From: Telluribacter humicola
Lineage (GTDB): Bacteria > Bacteroidota > Bacteroidia > Cytophagales > Spirosomataceae
Assembly: GCF_017355935.1 (NCBI RefSeq)
Contig: NZ_JAFIQT010000006.1
Span: 248,001-312,000 of the forward strand
DNA: 64,000 nucleotides
Direction: 5' to 3'
A program made the position numbers and the translations under genes. The notes beneath the pieces are model-generated. The model made no database searches and was not told the origin of the DNA. It saw only the letters and a program-made list of their open reading frames with translations. Each line of letters starts with the position of its first letter. Positions within the stretch are counted from its first letter, which is position 1. This document shows, piece after piece, positions 7,454 through 16,245 of this stretch.

Positions 7454-9409
7454 TCAAAAAGTTGCCAGAATATTTTTTATTTCCTGCTGGAAGTAGGTAG
7501 CGAACTCTTCAATGGTCATCGAGCCCAAGTCACCTTCTCCTTTCCGACGTACTGATACTTTACCCTCTGCCGCTTCTTTTTCGCCTACAATAAGCATGTA
7601 AGGTACCTTGGTAACTTCGGCGTCACGGATCTTACGGCCTATCTTTTCATCGCGGTGATCAACAAATCCGCGGATGTCGTGATCCTGCAGGTTGAAGAAT
7701 ACTTCGTCAGCGTAGTCGGCAAACTTCTCAGAAATAGGCAAAATAGCGATCTGATCGGGTGACAACCACAGCGGGAACTGACCGGCGGTGTTTTCAATCA
7801 GTATAGCTATAAAACGCTCCATGGAGCCAAAAGGTGCCCGGTGAATCATAACCGGACGGTACTTCTGGTTGTCAGAGCCTGTGTACTCGAGGTTGAAGCG
7901 CTGCGGGAGTTGGTAATCAACCTGAATAGTACCCAGCTGCCACTTACGACCCAGGGCATCACGAACCATGAAATCCAGCTTAGGACCGTAGAAAGCCGCC
8001 TCACCTAGTTCAGTAACGGTAGACAGTCCACGTTCGGCCGAAGCTTCGATGATAGCCTGCTCGGCCTTATCCCAGTCTTCGTCCTTGCCTATGTACTTCT
8101 GCTTATTCTCCGGGTCACGCAGCGATATCTGAGCACTGTAATCGTTGAAGCCCAGGGTACGGAATACATATAGTACCAGGTCGATAACCCGGATAAACTC
8201 TTCTTTCACCTGATCGGGTCGGCAGAAGATGTGAGCGTCGTCCTGAGTAAAACCACGTACCCGGGTCAGTCCATGGAGCTCACCACTCTGCTCGTAGCGG
8301 TACACGGTACCAAACTCAGCCAATCGCAATGGTAGATCACGGTAGGAGCGGGGCTTGGTCTTGTATATCTCACAGTGGTGAGGGCAGTTCATGGGTTTGA
8401 GCATGTACTCCTCATTGGCATCGGGAGTCCGGATAGGCTGGAATGAGTCCTTGCCGTATTTTTCCCAGTGGCCTGATGTTTCGTACAGAGCTTTGCTACC
8501 TATATGAGGTGTTACAACCGGCAGGTACCCCGCTCTTAGCTGGGCCTTACGCAGGAAGCTTTCCAGGCGCTCGCGCAGCATGGCTCCCTTAGGTAACCAA
8601 AGGGGCAAACCCTGACCTACCTTTTCGGAGAAAGCAAATAACTCAAGTTCTTTCCCCAATTTGCGGTGATCCCGCTTTTTAGCCTCTTCGAGCAATGTCA
8701 GGTACTCATCCAGCTCTTTCTGCTTTGGAAAAGTAACGCCGTAGATACGGGTGAGCATTTTGTTCTCCTGGTTGTTACGCCAGTAAGCACCCGCCACATT
8801 CGTAATCTTGGCGGCTTTGATAAAGCTGGTACCGGGTATATGGGGTCCGCGGCACAAATCTGTAAAGCTCCCTTGAGTATAGAGAGTAATAGAGCCGTCT
8901 TCCAGTCCGTCAATCAGCTCGAGCTTATAATGGTCTCCCTTCTCGGTAAAAAAGGTAACAGCATCAGACTTACTGATAGGCTTACGGATGTACTCGTTTT
9001 TCTGACGGGCCAATTCCAGCATCTTTGCCTCGATCTTCGGGAAATCTTCCTGAGAAATGGAATGTTCGCCCAAATCTACATCGTAGTAAAATCCTCTTTC
9101 GATAGAAGGACCGGTTCCGAACTTAACACCCGGATACAGCGCTTCCAGCGCTTCGGCCAGCAGGTGAGCCGAAGAGTGCCAGAACGTAGACTTGCCTTCG
9201 TCGTCATTCCATGTAAGTAGCTTTATCTCAGCATCGGATTCAATGGCGCGCGTAGCATCCCAAACTTCTCCATTTACTTTGGTAGCCAGTACATTTCGAG
9301 CTAGTCCTTCGCTGATGCTCAGCGCTATATCCATACCGGTTGCCCCTTTTGGATATTCGCGCACACTACCATCGGGTAGCGTGATGTTAATATTCGGTGA
9401 ATCGTTCAT
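7454..9409 (-). CDS. thrS: Threonine--tRNA ligase
   Basis: A 651-residue class II aminoacyl-tRNA synthetase of full length. The TGS domain is at residues 1-65 ('[16 protein letters not shown]'). The editing (SAD) domain has '[21 protein letters not shown]' with its HxxxH pair and '[10 protein letters not shown]'. The catalytic core has motif 2 ('[20 protein letters not shown]', '[15 protein letters not shown]') and the zinc Cys in '[14 protein letters not shown]', plus '[15 protein letters not shown]'. The anticodon-binding domain fills the last 100 residues. It precedes infC in the common thrS-infC-rpmI-rplT order and follows the TPR lipoprotein gene by 27 nt, so it may be transcribed with the genes upstream. 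Confidence 0.98.
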   Translation of the reverse strand: MNDSPNINITLPDGSVREYPKGATGMDIALSISEGLARNVLATKVNGEVWDATRAIESDAEIKLLTWNDDEGKSTFWHSSAHLLAEALEALYPGVKFGTGPSIERGFYYDVDLGEHSISQEDFPKIEAKMLELARQKNEYIRKPISKSDAVTFFTEKGDHYKLELIDGLEDGSITLYTQGSFTDLCRGPHIPGTSFIKAAKITNVAGAYWRNNQENKMLTRIYGVTFPKQKELDEYLTLLEEAKKRDHRKLGKELELFAFSEKVGQGLPLWLPKGAMLRERLESFLRKAQLRAGYLPVVTPHIGSKALYETSGHWEKYGKDSFQPIRTPDANEEYMLKPMNCPHHCEIYKTKPRSYRDLPLRLAEFGTVYRYEQSGELHGLTRVRGFTQDDAHIFCRPDQVKEEFIRVIDLVLYVFRTLGFNDYSAQISLRDPENKQKYIGKDEDWDKAEQAIIEASAERGLSTVTELGEAAFYGPKLDFMVRDALGRKWQLGTIQVDYQLPQRFNLEYTGSDNQKYRPVMIHRAPFGSMERFIAILIENTAGQFPLWLSPDQIAILPISEKFADYADEVFFNLQDHDIRGFVDHRDEKIGRKIRDAEVTKVPYMLIVGEKEAAEGKVSVRRKGEGDLGSMTIEEFATYFQQEIKNILATF

Positions 9410-9436
9410 TCAGGAAATTATATTAATCAGAATGTA

Positions 9437-10654
9437 TTATTTAATAATGATTTTTCGGCTTGAGTCAGTTCCCATATTGATGGAGCTGCGTGGCTGAATG
9501 GTACTAATTTTAACCCGTGTCGTATCCAGCAGGCGGGTTGCCTCTGCACTGGCTTGCCGGGGTACATTAGAAGAAGGGGCGGGAACATAAGGAGCTGCCT
9601 CTCTACGCTGTATCCGCCAGATTCCCGCACTGGCCAGCTGGTTCTCCGGATTGAGCTGGGTCTCAACGGTATAATGTTCCGCCGCCCTTTCGCCATAGCC
9701 AAGCCTCTCGTAGGTCAGTCCGACCAGGTAATTAATCTCCGGAAAATCAGGCCGGTTCTTCAGTACCTTTAGGTACGCATCCAGAGCAGGCTGGTACAGC
9801 TTATACTTTGTGTTGATATTACCAATCTGGTAGTAAGCTTCCGATAGCTCGGGATTATGGGCCACGGCATTCCGGTAACTGATTAGAGCACTATCCAGTT
9901 GATTGGTGGCATTATAGATTTGCCCCCTTTCATAATGTAGCTCCGGATCTTTCGGGAATCGCTTTAGTGCCAGATTATTGTAGTATAGGGCACTTTGGTG
10001 GTCGCCCAGGGTGTTCAATATCCGGGTGTTTTGCCGGTAGGCTCTGAGCAGGCGTGGATTCAGTGTCAGGGCCTGCTTGAAGCTGGAAACACTGGTCAGC
10101 GAATCACCCATACGGCTTTGCAGCATACCCTTTACATAGTACGCGCTACCATCGTAAGGCGACATTTGCATAGAGCGGTTGAGGTAGCGTTGAGCTTCCC
10201 GAAATCTGCCCTTCTCCTGCAGGATATCCGCCATCAGGATGTACAGCTCAGAGTTGTCCTGCTGGAGTGCTTCAGCGCGTTGCGCATCTTCCAGAGCGGC
10301 ATCCAGATTGTTAAGTTCACGATTGACCTGACCTCGGAGCAGGTAGTACTCTCCCACGTTATCTTTCGAATCAATGGCTTCATTGACATCAGAAAGCGCC
10401 TGTTCGTAATCTTCTTTTCCGAAGTAGATGCGTGCCCGCTTGAAGTAGTTAACGTCCAGGTCTATCTGGCGCCTGATATTATTGGTAAGTGCTTCCAGGG
10501 CATCCTTATCCCAGTCGGACTTCAGCTTGGCAGTAGGAGTAGGAGGTATGCGCGTGGCATTACGGGCATCACTTTGACAGGAAGCCAGAAAGCCTATCGA
10601 AGCACAGGCGGTAAGAACTAATACAGAGCTGAATGCGGACTTACTTCCCTTCAT
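9437..10654 (-). CDS. Tetratricopeptide-repeat lipoprotein
   Basis: A 405-residue protein from the ATG at 10654 (MKGSKSAFSSVLVLT...). The signal peptide ends in a lipobox LASC, so it should be a lipoprotein anchored in the envelope. Residues about 60-340 form roughly eight TPR units ('YEQALSDVNEAIDSKDNVGEYY', 'DAALEDAQRAEALQQDN', 'YQPALDAYLKVLKNRPDFPE', 'YGERAAEHYTVETQLNPEN'-like helices), a scaffold for protein contacts. The C-terminal 70 residues are Pro/Ser/Arg-rich and probably disordered. It sits between an RlmI-like methyltransferase and thrS in one minus-strand run. The partner is unknown. The upstream GTG at 10678 would only add eight residues before the signal. Confidence 0.88.
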   Translation of the reverse strand: MKGSKSAFSSVLVLTACASIGFLASCQSDARNATRIPPTPTAKLKSDWDKDALEALTNNIRRQIDLDVNYFKRARIYFGKEDYEQALSDVNEAIDSKDNVGEYYLLRGQVNRELNNLDAALEDAQRAEALQQDNSELYILMADILQEKGRFREAQRYLNRSMQMSPYDGSAYYVKGMLQSRMGDSLTSVSSFKQALTLNPRLLRAYRQNTRILNTLGDHQSALYYNNLALKRFPKDPELHYERGQIYNATNQLDSALISYRNAVAHNPELSEAYYQIGNINTKYKLYQPALDAYLKVLKNRPDFPEINYLVGLTYERLGYGERAAEHYTVETQLNPENQLASAGIWRIQRREAAPYVPAPSSNVPRQASAEATRLLDTTRVKISTIQPRSSINMGTDSSRKIIIK

Positions 10655-10727
10655 ACCCGAGCAAAAAACAAATTTCAATAATTAGTCAGCTTTTTATTAC
10701 TGCAAAGTTGACGAATTAAGATGTATT

Positions 10728-11615
10728 TTACACGGATAGGTCCGAAAAACGGGAAAAAACTCCCAGCGGTAGCTTTTTGTCGAATGAGTCCTTCAGGTAA
10801 AGCTCTCCAAACTCATGATTGGGTACCTTTCCGAAGTGGGCCCGGATCAGGTTCTCGATGATCAGTGCCGAGAAGCCCAATGAATACAGGTTAATGATAA
10901 AAAAGTAGTTCTCTTTCTCCATAAGCTGAGCACATAGTCCCAGCATCTCATTGATATGTTCCTCGAGTAGCCATTTTTCACCGTCAGGACCACGTCCGTA
11001 AGCCGGTGGGTCCAGGATGAGGCCATGGTAGCGCTTGCCCCGGCGTACCTCACGCTTTACAAATTTCATGGCGTCTTCTACCACCCATCTGATGTTGTCG
11101 AGGCCGCTGAGCTCCATATTCTCCCGTGACCAACTAATTACCTGCTTTACCGAATCCACGTGGGTAACATCGGCACCGGCCGCCCGGGCCGCCAGGGAGG
11201 CACCTCCGGTGTAGGCAAATAGATTAAGTACATTGGGCTTTTCGACCGGCATGAGGGATAGCTTCTCCGTCATGTAGTCCCAGTTGGTAGCTTGTTCGGG
11301 AAACAAACCTACGTGCTTAAAGGACGACAGCGCCAGCTTTGTACGCAGGTGCAGCTTGCCGGTACGGTACTGGAACACCCAACGCTCAGGCATATCGCCC
11401 TTAGTAAGCCACTGGCCTTTTTCCTGAGAGCCTTTGTCCCGTTTGAATACAGCATTGGAACGATTGTCCCACTCCTGCTCTGATAAAGACTTATCCCAAA
11501 CCGCCTGTGGTTCGGGACGAGTCAATATATAGGGGCCAAAGCGTTCCAGCTTTTCAAAGCCGCCGGTATCTATTAGTTCGTAGTCGGTATGTTGGGTGGG
11601 GGTAAGTAGCAGCAC
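10728..11615 (-). CDS. RlmI-like class I SAM-dependent methyltransferase
   Basis: A 295-residue protein that starts with GTG at 11615, 7 nt after the preceding stop; no ATG is available nearby. The Rossmann SAM-binding motif is 'PNVLNLFAYTGGASLAARAAGA' (about residues 130-151), and 'LILDPPAYGRGPDGEKW' is the motif IV DPPxxxR stretch of the 23S rRNA m5C methyltransferase-like (Methyltrans_SAM) family. It lacks the N-terminal PUA domain of E. coli RlmI and has a short N-terminal barrel region instead, as is common in Bacteroidota. The target base is not known; rRNA is the family-level guess. Confidence 0.88.
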   Translation of the reverse strand: MLLLTPTQHTDYELIDTGGFEKLERFGPYILTRPEPQAVWDKSLSEQEWDNRSNAVFKRDKGSQEKGQWLTKGDMPERWVFQYRTGKLHLRTKLALSSFKHVGLFPEQATNWDYMTEKLSLMPVEKPNVLNLFAYTGGASLAARAAGADVTHVDSVKQVISWSRENMELSGLDNIRWVVEDAMKFVKREVRRGKRYHGLILDPPAYGRGPDGEKWLLEEHINEMLGLCAQLMEKENYFFIINLYSLGFSALIIENLIRAHFGKVPNHEFGELYLKDSFDKKLPLGVFSRFSDLSV

Positions 11616-11622
11616 TAGTTAT

Positions 11623-13221
11623 TTATTTGAATGATATTTTGCTAAGATAAAAAACATTACGGCGACCGCGGCTCTGTGCATCGCCGGCCGAGGCATTAAC
11701 AATGCGTTGCTCGCCCCAGGCCAGATAGTAGTTGTCGTACCAGTGGTTGATGTCGTCGGTACTGGTTTTGCGCACCTTGTCACCTTCCATACTTGTAGCT
11801 AATGCTACCTGACGATCACCGTCCACGACGGATTCACCTTTAATAATTTTGCTCCGGATCGCTCCGTCATGTGAGTACACCAGCTGAGTAAGACCTTTGG
11901 GAGTTACCTGCAGATTTATCTTTTCGCGTAGTTCCATGCTTTTAACCCCATCAAAGTTGATACTGTTATCCCACATCAGGTTTCCGTCTTTGCTGATACC
12001 GGCTACTATGGCATGGGTATATACAAAGCCGTTGAATACCTGATTGCTATAACTGCCACGGGGACCATACAACGGATTCCAGAGCCAGGGGTTGTACAAG
12101 CCATAGCCAAAGGGAGAGCCGTACATCATGGGGTTACCCCAGAAGGAGTTCATGCCATACATACCGGGGTTCTGGGTACGGTACTCCGGATAAAATACCT
12201 CCGAAACCAGTATGTACTGGTTGTCCTTCTGTACAATATCGTGCACCAGCAGGCGGTAGTTCAGCTTAAGGTCGCCACCACTTTCTTTCTTTTTACGAAT
12301 CCGGCGCTCCATCTTCTCCTGCTGTCTTTCGTTCATGAAGTTGAAGAAGTTGTCGAAGTCCGTAAAGCTGTGGTACTGGGTGTATTCGACTTCATCGTCT
12401 ACAATCTTACTAATAAATAGACCCTGTGAAGCCGCGTTATTGGACGACTGCATGTTCCGGTATCCGTAGGTACCTATCAGCAGTTTAACTGAATCGTTGA
12501 GTACCTGTAGGCGACCGTTGAGCAGGGAGTAAACATCCTTGGGATCAACCATAACCTGAGAATTCAGTTGACCCGTTTCATCGTAGGAGCGGGCTACTAT
12601 CCGGGTTTGTTTTCCTTTCTTTACTGCAAAGCTGACATTGACCAGGCGGTGCGTGGTATCAATCTCAATGGACTGAATGGCGCTGGAGCCCCGGATGGCC
12701 GAAGGAAGTACTTTAGTCTGCAGGTTGAGAAGGTTGGTGTGTACCAGTATTGGCTCTTCTTTAACCATACCCGCCATAAATACTGAGTTGCCCAGCGTCT
12801 TGAAATCAGTGATCTGGAAACGATCGAGGGTATTGATGGTAAACGTCTCGACAAATCCGGGACCAATATTGACCCTTACAATTTGATAGTTGTTGCTCCT
12901 GAACCGGCTGAACAGTAAATAGGCGGCCTGTCCGTCATATGTAGAGGATACCAGGTCGAGGTTGGACTCGATAGCCCCGTCAATAGACCATACGCGGTCC
13001 AGATTGACGTCGAACTTCTGAACATTGTAGGTACTGCGGGTGGGCTTAGATACCAGTAGTACGCCCTTTTCTCCCAGAGGAATCGTCTGGTAGGCTTCGC
13101 TGCCAGCCGGAACGGGCAGTTCAATACGTTTGACGTCTTGCGAAAAGGAATGAAAAGGTAATAGTATAATCGTTACTAGCAGGAGGAATGCTGATTTTAG
13201 CATTGCATTAGTTTTGTTCAT
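11623..13221 (-). CDS. Exported protein of unknown function, possible beta-propeller
   Basis: A 532-residue protein with a clear signal peptide (MLKSAFLLLVTIILLPFHSFSQ). Two ATGs are possible: 13221, overlapping the EVE gene by 14 nt, or 13203, leaving a 4-nt gap. The mature part is made of repeated beta-rich segments ('GEKGVLLVSKPTRSTYNVQKFDVNLDRVW', 'YDGQAAYLLFSRF', 'NSVFMAGMV') that suggest a propeller fold (inference). Residues about 345-395 are rich in Gly, Tyr, Trp, Pro, Asn and Met, an unusual aromatic low-complexity patch. I recognise no family. It belongs to the minus-strand run with the EVE and methyltransferase genes. Confidence 0.8.
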   Translation of the reverse strand: MNKTNAMLKSAFLLLVTIILLPFHSFSQDVKRIELPVPAGSEAYQTIPLGEKGVLLVSKPTRSTYNVQKFDVNLDRVWSIDGAIESNLDLVSSTYDGQAAYLLFSRFRSNNYQIVRVNIGPGFVETFTINTLDRFQITDFKTLGNSVFMAGMVKEEPILVHTNLLNLQTKVLPSAIRGSSAIQSIEIDTTHRLVNVSFAVKKGKQTRIVARSYDETGQLNSQVMVDPKDVYSLLNGRLQVLNDSVKLLIGTYGYRNMQSSNNAASQGLFISKIVDDEVEYTQYHSFTDFDNFFNFMNERQQEKMERRIRKKKESGGDLKLNYRLLVHDIVQKDNQYILVSEVFYPEYRTQNPGMYGMNSFWGNPMMYGSPFGYGLYNPWLWNPLYGPRGSYSNQVFNGFVYTHAIVAGISKDGNLMWDNSINFDGVKSMELREKINLQVTPKGLTQLVYSHDGAIRSKIIKGESVVDGDRQVALATSMEGDKVRKTSTDDINHWYDNYYLAWGEQRIVNASAGDAQSRGRRNVFYLSKISFK

Positions 13222-13621
13222 GGGCTAAACCTAAGATTATATCAAATTCTTCGGGCCGTAGGGGAAGGACGGATAAGCGGGACTGACGAATGAGGGACAG
13301 GTCCTGGAGACGGGTATCGGACTTCATCTGACTAAGGCTGACCGTACGGGGAAACCGCTCAACGGGCACCAGTTCCACTACCACCCAGCGTGGATCGTCG
13401 GTAGTAGGGTCGGGGTAGTTTTCCCGGCTTACTTTGGCCAGTCCTACCACTTCTTTGCCTTCGTTGCTGTGGTAAAACAGGACCAGGTCATTTTCCTTCA
13501 TAGCCATCAGGTTATTACGCGCCTGATAGTTCCGTACGCCATCCCATATGGCTCGCTTTTCATTAACGAAATGATCCCACGAATATTTGAATGGTTCAGA
13601 TTTAACGATCCAGTAGTTCAT
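13208..13621 (-). CDS. EVE domain-containing protein
   Basis: A 137-residue single-domain protein starting MNYWIVKSEPFKYSWDHF. The features 'WDGVRNYQARNNLMAMKENDLVLFYHS', 'VVGLAKVSRENYPDPT', 'WVVVELVPVERFPRTVSL' and the C-terminal 'QSRLSVLPLRPEEFDIIL' are those of the EVE domain, a PUA-like fold that binds modified bases in nucleic acid. It is cytoplasmic. Its 3' end overlaps the start of the exported-protein gene by 14 nt if that gene begins at 13221. Whether it reads RNA or DNA modification here is unknown. Confidence 0.93.
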   Translation of the reverse strand: MNYWIVKSEPFKYSWDHFVNEKRAIWDGVRNYQARNNLMAMKENDLVLFYHSNEGKEVVGLAKVSRENYPDPTTDDPRWVVVELVPVERFPRTVSLSQMKSDTRLQDLSLIRQSRLSVLPLRPEEFDIILGLAHEQN

Positions 13622-13695
13622 TGAGGTAATTGGGAAGATATTTTAAGAGGATTTACAGTTTGAATAGTGGGTGGCGACAGCCCCGAATGGCTTAG

Positions 13696-14157
13696 TCAGG
13701 AACCGGGCTGTACATCTACAGATGCGTCTTCCGGATTATATTCAACATCCCAGGTATGGTCGGCCAGCATAAATACTTTGGCCACAAAGCGGCGGAAAGG
13801 ACGGGACTTGCCCCACTCATTGGGAGCTATCATGGACAGTACATCCGAGCCATCCGGTCTCTCATAGAGGTAATAGGTATGATTGATGACCGGCTCAAAG
13901 CTCATCTGGGCCGAATAGATCCGCTCCGACACTTCAATCCGGTTTTTAATAAGATTAGCCTGCTCGGCCAGGAGTTGCATCTGCTTGTAGATCTGCGCCA
14001 TCTGCAGGTCTGTTTGCTGACGCATGGCCAGTACCGATCTGCTCTTGATCTTACCCATATCTTCCGGACGTATCACCGCTCCACCTACGGTATGTCCATA
14101 TTCCATCAGGCCCGGATTCTGGGCAATTTTATCATTTTCTTCTTCCTGATCTGCCAT
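13696..14157 (-). CDS. DUF2452 family protein
   Basis: A 153-residue cytoplasmic protein. The pattern 'NPGLMEYGHTVGGAVIRPEDMGKIKSR', then a helical 'AMRQQTDLQMAQIYKQMQLLAEQANLIKNRIEVSERIYSA', then 'FEPVINHTYYLYERPDG...LSMIAPNEWG' and 'ADHTWDV' matches what I recall of DUF2452, a family of unknown function common in Bacteroidota. The acidic ends (DQEEEND, NPEDASVDV) flank a coiled middle. It is divergent from menE, sharing a 201-nt intergenic region, and is 74 nt upstream of the EVE gene on the same strand. Confidence 0.85.
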   Translation of the reverse strand: MADQEEENDKIAQNPGLMEYGHTVGGAVIRPEDMGKIKSRSVLAMRQQTDLQMAQIYKQMQLLAEQANLIKNRIEVSERIYSAQMSFEPVINHTYYLYERPDGSDVLSMIAPNEWGKSRPFRRFVAKVFMLADHTWDVEYNPEDASVDVQPGS

Positions 14158-14358
14158 AGTACCTCCTTTGCGTCGCCGAAATTAAGTATTGTTTCTCTTA
14201 CCTTCAAAAACTATTGATTAACTTTCGGGCCAAAAAAATACTTAAAAAGTAATACCTGGTCCACTTATCTTCCGCCTTACCAGACAAGAGTCTTATATGG
14301 TCATTGATGGAATGGCTGGGCTATACACACTTAATACCTACACTAGTACAAGTCTCTT

Positions 14359-15429
14359 ATGCACTGGCATACCAACCGAAGATTAGTCGCGTCGCAGGCT
14401 GTACCCGAGCCTGAGTACTTTCGGTTGGCCTATGATTTCCTGAACTCCTGGTCCGAAAATCAGCCCCACTACCAGTTGCATACGTCCGGGTCGACCGGAC
14501 AACCCAAGCCGATCAACTTGCTTCGTGAGCAGTTGGTAAGCAGTGCGCACCTAACGGGTAAAGCTATACAACTACCCAAAGGTACCCGTGCGCTGGTGTG
14601 TCTGAATGTACGCTATATTGCTGGGGTTATGATGCTGGTACGGGGGATGGAACTGGACTGGGACCTGACCATAGTAGAGCCTTCGGGTAATCCTTTGCTG
14701 CAGGTACCCACTGAGCAGGTCTTTGACTTCGTGGCGATGGTACCCCTGCAGTTATCTACTATACTTGAAAACAAGGTAACCCGCAAACGGGTCAGCAGCC
14801 TCGGCAAAGTACTGCTGGGAGGGGCTCCGGTTGGGGTGGCATTACATAAGCAGATCCGGCGGTTGAACATATCCGTATACCAGAGTTACGGCATGACCGA
14901 AACGGTATCACACGTAGCCTTGCGGCTCCTGAACGGAAAGAATGAGAGCGAAGACTTTACACTACTGGATGGAGTTGATTTTGGCGTAGACCAGCGTGGA
15001 TGCTTGTACGTATCGGGCCCGATGACACTCCATCAGACCGTTCAGACCAACGACCTGGTAGAGATTACCTCAGATCGGACCTTCCGCTGGATAGGGCGGG
15101 TTGACCATGTAATAAACTCCGGAGGGATCAAGATACCACTGGACAAAGTGGATCAACTGGTGGAACAGATTTTATATGACATTGGGTGTCCTTTTGACTG
15201 TTTCAGCTGGTTTGAGCCGGAAGAAAAACTAGGGCAGAGGCTAATCCTGGTGGTAAAGAATCGTGATGTCTATTTCCCGACCGACAATGTCTGTAATGAG
15301 ATCAAACAAAGAGAGTCGGTATACCTGGTTCCAAAGCATATTTACTTCGTGGATGAATTTATTAAGACTCCAACGGATAAAGTTGACAGGAGGCGTACGG
15401 TAGCATTGCTGAAACAAGTAGATGAATAA
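14359..15429 (+). CDS. menE: o-Succinylbenzoate--CoA ligase-like AMP-binding enzyme
   Basis: A 356-residue adenylate-forming enzyme, short like the MenE proteins of Bacteroidota. The phosphate loop is 'LHTSGSTGQPKPI' (about residues 40-52), the AMP-binding motif 'VYQSYGMTETVSHVALR', and the C-terminal lid has 'RTFRWIGRVDHVINSGGIKI' and 'IKTPTDKVDRRRTVALL' with the catalytic Lys region. MenE activates o-succinylbenzoate with CoA in menaquinone synthesis. No other men gene is in the window, so the assignment rests on the protein alone. It is followed after 30 nt by the unknown 261-residue gene. Confidence 0.82.
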   Translation: MHWHTNRRLVASQAVPEPEYFRLAYDFLNSWSENQPHYQLHTSGSTGQPKPINLLREQLVSSAHLTGKAIQLPKGTRALVCLNVRYIAGVMMLVRGMELDWDLTIVEPSGNPLLQVPTEQVFDFVAMVPLQLSTILENKVTRKRVSSLGKVLLGGAPVGVALHKQIRRLNISVYQSYGMTETVSHVALRLLNGKNESEDFTLLDGVDFGVDQRGCLYVSGPMTLHQTVQTNDLVEITSDRTFRWIGRVDHVINSGGIKIPLDKVDQLVEQILYDIGCPFDCFSWFEPEEKLGQRLILVVKNRDVYFPTDNVCNEIKQRESVYLVPKHIYFVDEFIKTPTDKVDRRRTVALLKQVDE

Positions 15430-15459
15430 ACACAATTTTGAAATACAACGATACCTTTC

Positions 15460-16245
15460 ATGAGAACTGAACATCTGCGATACGATGAGGTACTGATCAA
15501 CTATCAAACTGCCCCCGTAGTACCTGCCCCTTATGCTTATTATTACACGATGCGTATAACTCCTGCCGAAGGAGGTGGTATACAATTGCAGTTCGACATG
15601 AAATACCTTGATCGGGAAGAGCTTGACGAGGACGAAATCATAGGGGAAGGATTTACCCTGAATGATGATTTCTCATGGCAGGGAAATTTGCCCCAGGTGT
15701 GGGTGTCGGAGCTGAACTCCATTCTTACGCATAGCCAGTACGTACAGGAGGCTGAGGAGAACGAACTGGAAGAATTTATTGAGGTGGTAATGACTCAGCA
15801 GGGGGATGCGGAGTCAGGTAGTCCGGAGGATAAAGAAACCTGGGCGTACTTCCTGCAGGAACTGATGCAGGCTATCTTTGAAGCCGCCGGCCGGGAGAAC
15901 CAGTTTGAAATGGAGTACCTGCGCATTAACAGCCAAAAAGAAACCAGCATTAGCCTCAATGCTTCCTTTGTTAACAAGACCTTTTCAATTCAGCTGGATA
16001 AGCAGCCCCGGGAACAGATGGACTGGAAAAAGCTGGAAGAGGTAATGGGTACCGTATTCAAGGCGGAGTTTATGTCTGATCAGGCTACGGAAACCAGGCC
16101 TACTCATGAAGGTACTTATATCACGACTGGTGATGGACTATGGTACAAGCTTGGTGAGGCCGTGCTGAATCCTACCCCCAAGAGTAAAGTACTGCCGCAG
16201 ATCGAAAACCTGTTTGATAAACTAGAACGACGCGTTGCGGTCTAG
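15460..16245 (+). CDS. Conserved-looking cytoplasmic protein of unknown function
   Basis: A 261-residue acidic protein without signal peptide or membrane segment. The N-terminal half is beta-rich ('YYYTMRITPAEGGGIQLQFDMKYLDREELDEDEI'). The middle is strongly acidic and helical ('QEAEENELEEFIEVVMTQQG', 'TWAYFLQELMQAIFEAAGRE'). The C-terminal part ends 'LPQIENLFDKLERRVAV'. I do not recognise a family. It starts 30 nt after menE, suggesting co-transcription. Its last 8 codons overlap the 3' end of the XRE regulator on the other strand. Confidence 0.75.
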   Translation: MRTEHLRYDEVLINYQTAPVVPAPYAYYYTMRITPAEGGGIQLQFDMKYLDREELDEDEIIGEGFTLNDDFSWQGNLPQVWVSELNSILTHSQYVQEAEENELEEFIEVVMTQQGDAESGSPEDKETWAYFLQELMQAIFEAAGRENQFEMEYLRINSQKETSISLNASFVNKTFSIQLDKQPREQMDWKKLEEVMGTVFKAEFMSDQATETRPTHEGTYITTGDGLWYKLGEAVLNPTPKSKVLPQIENLFDKLERRVAV

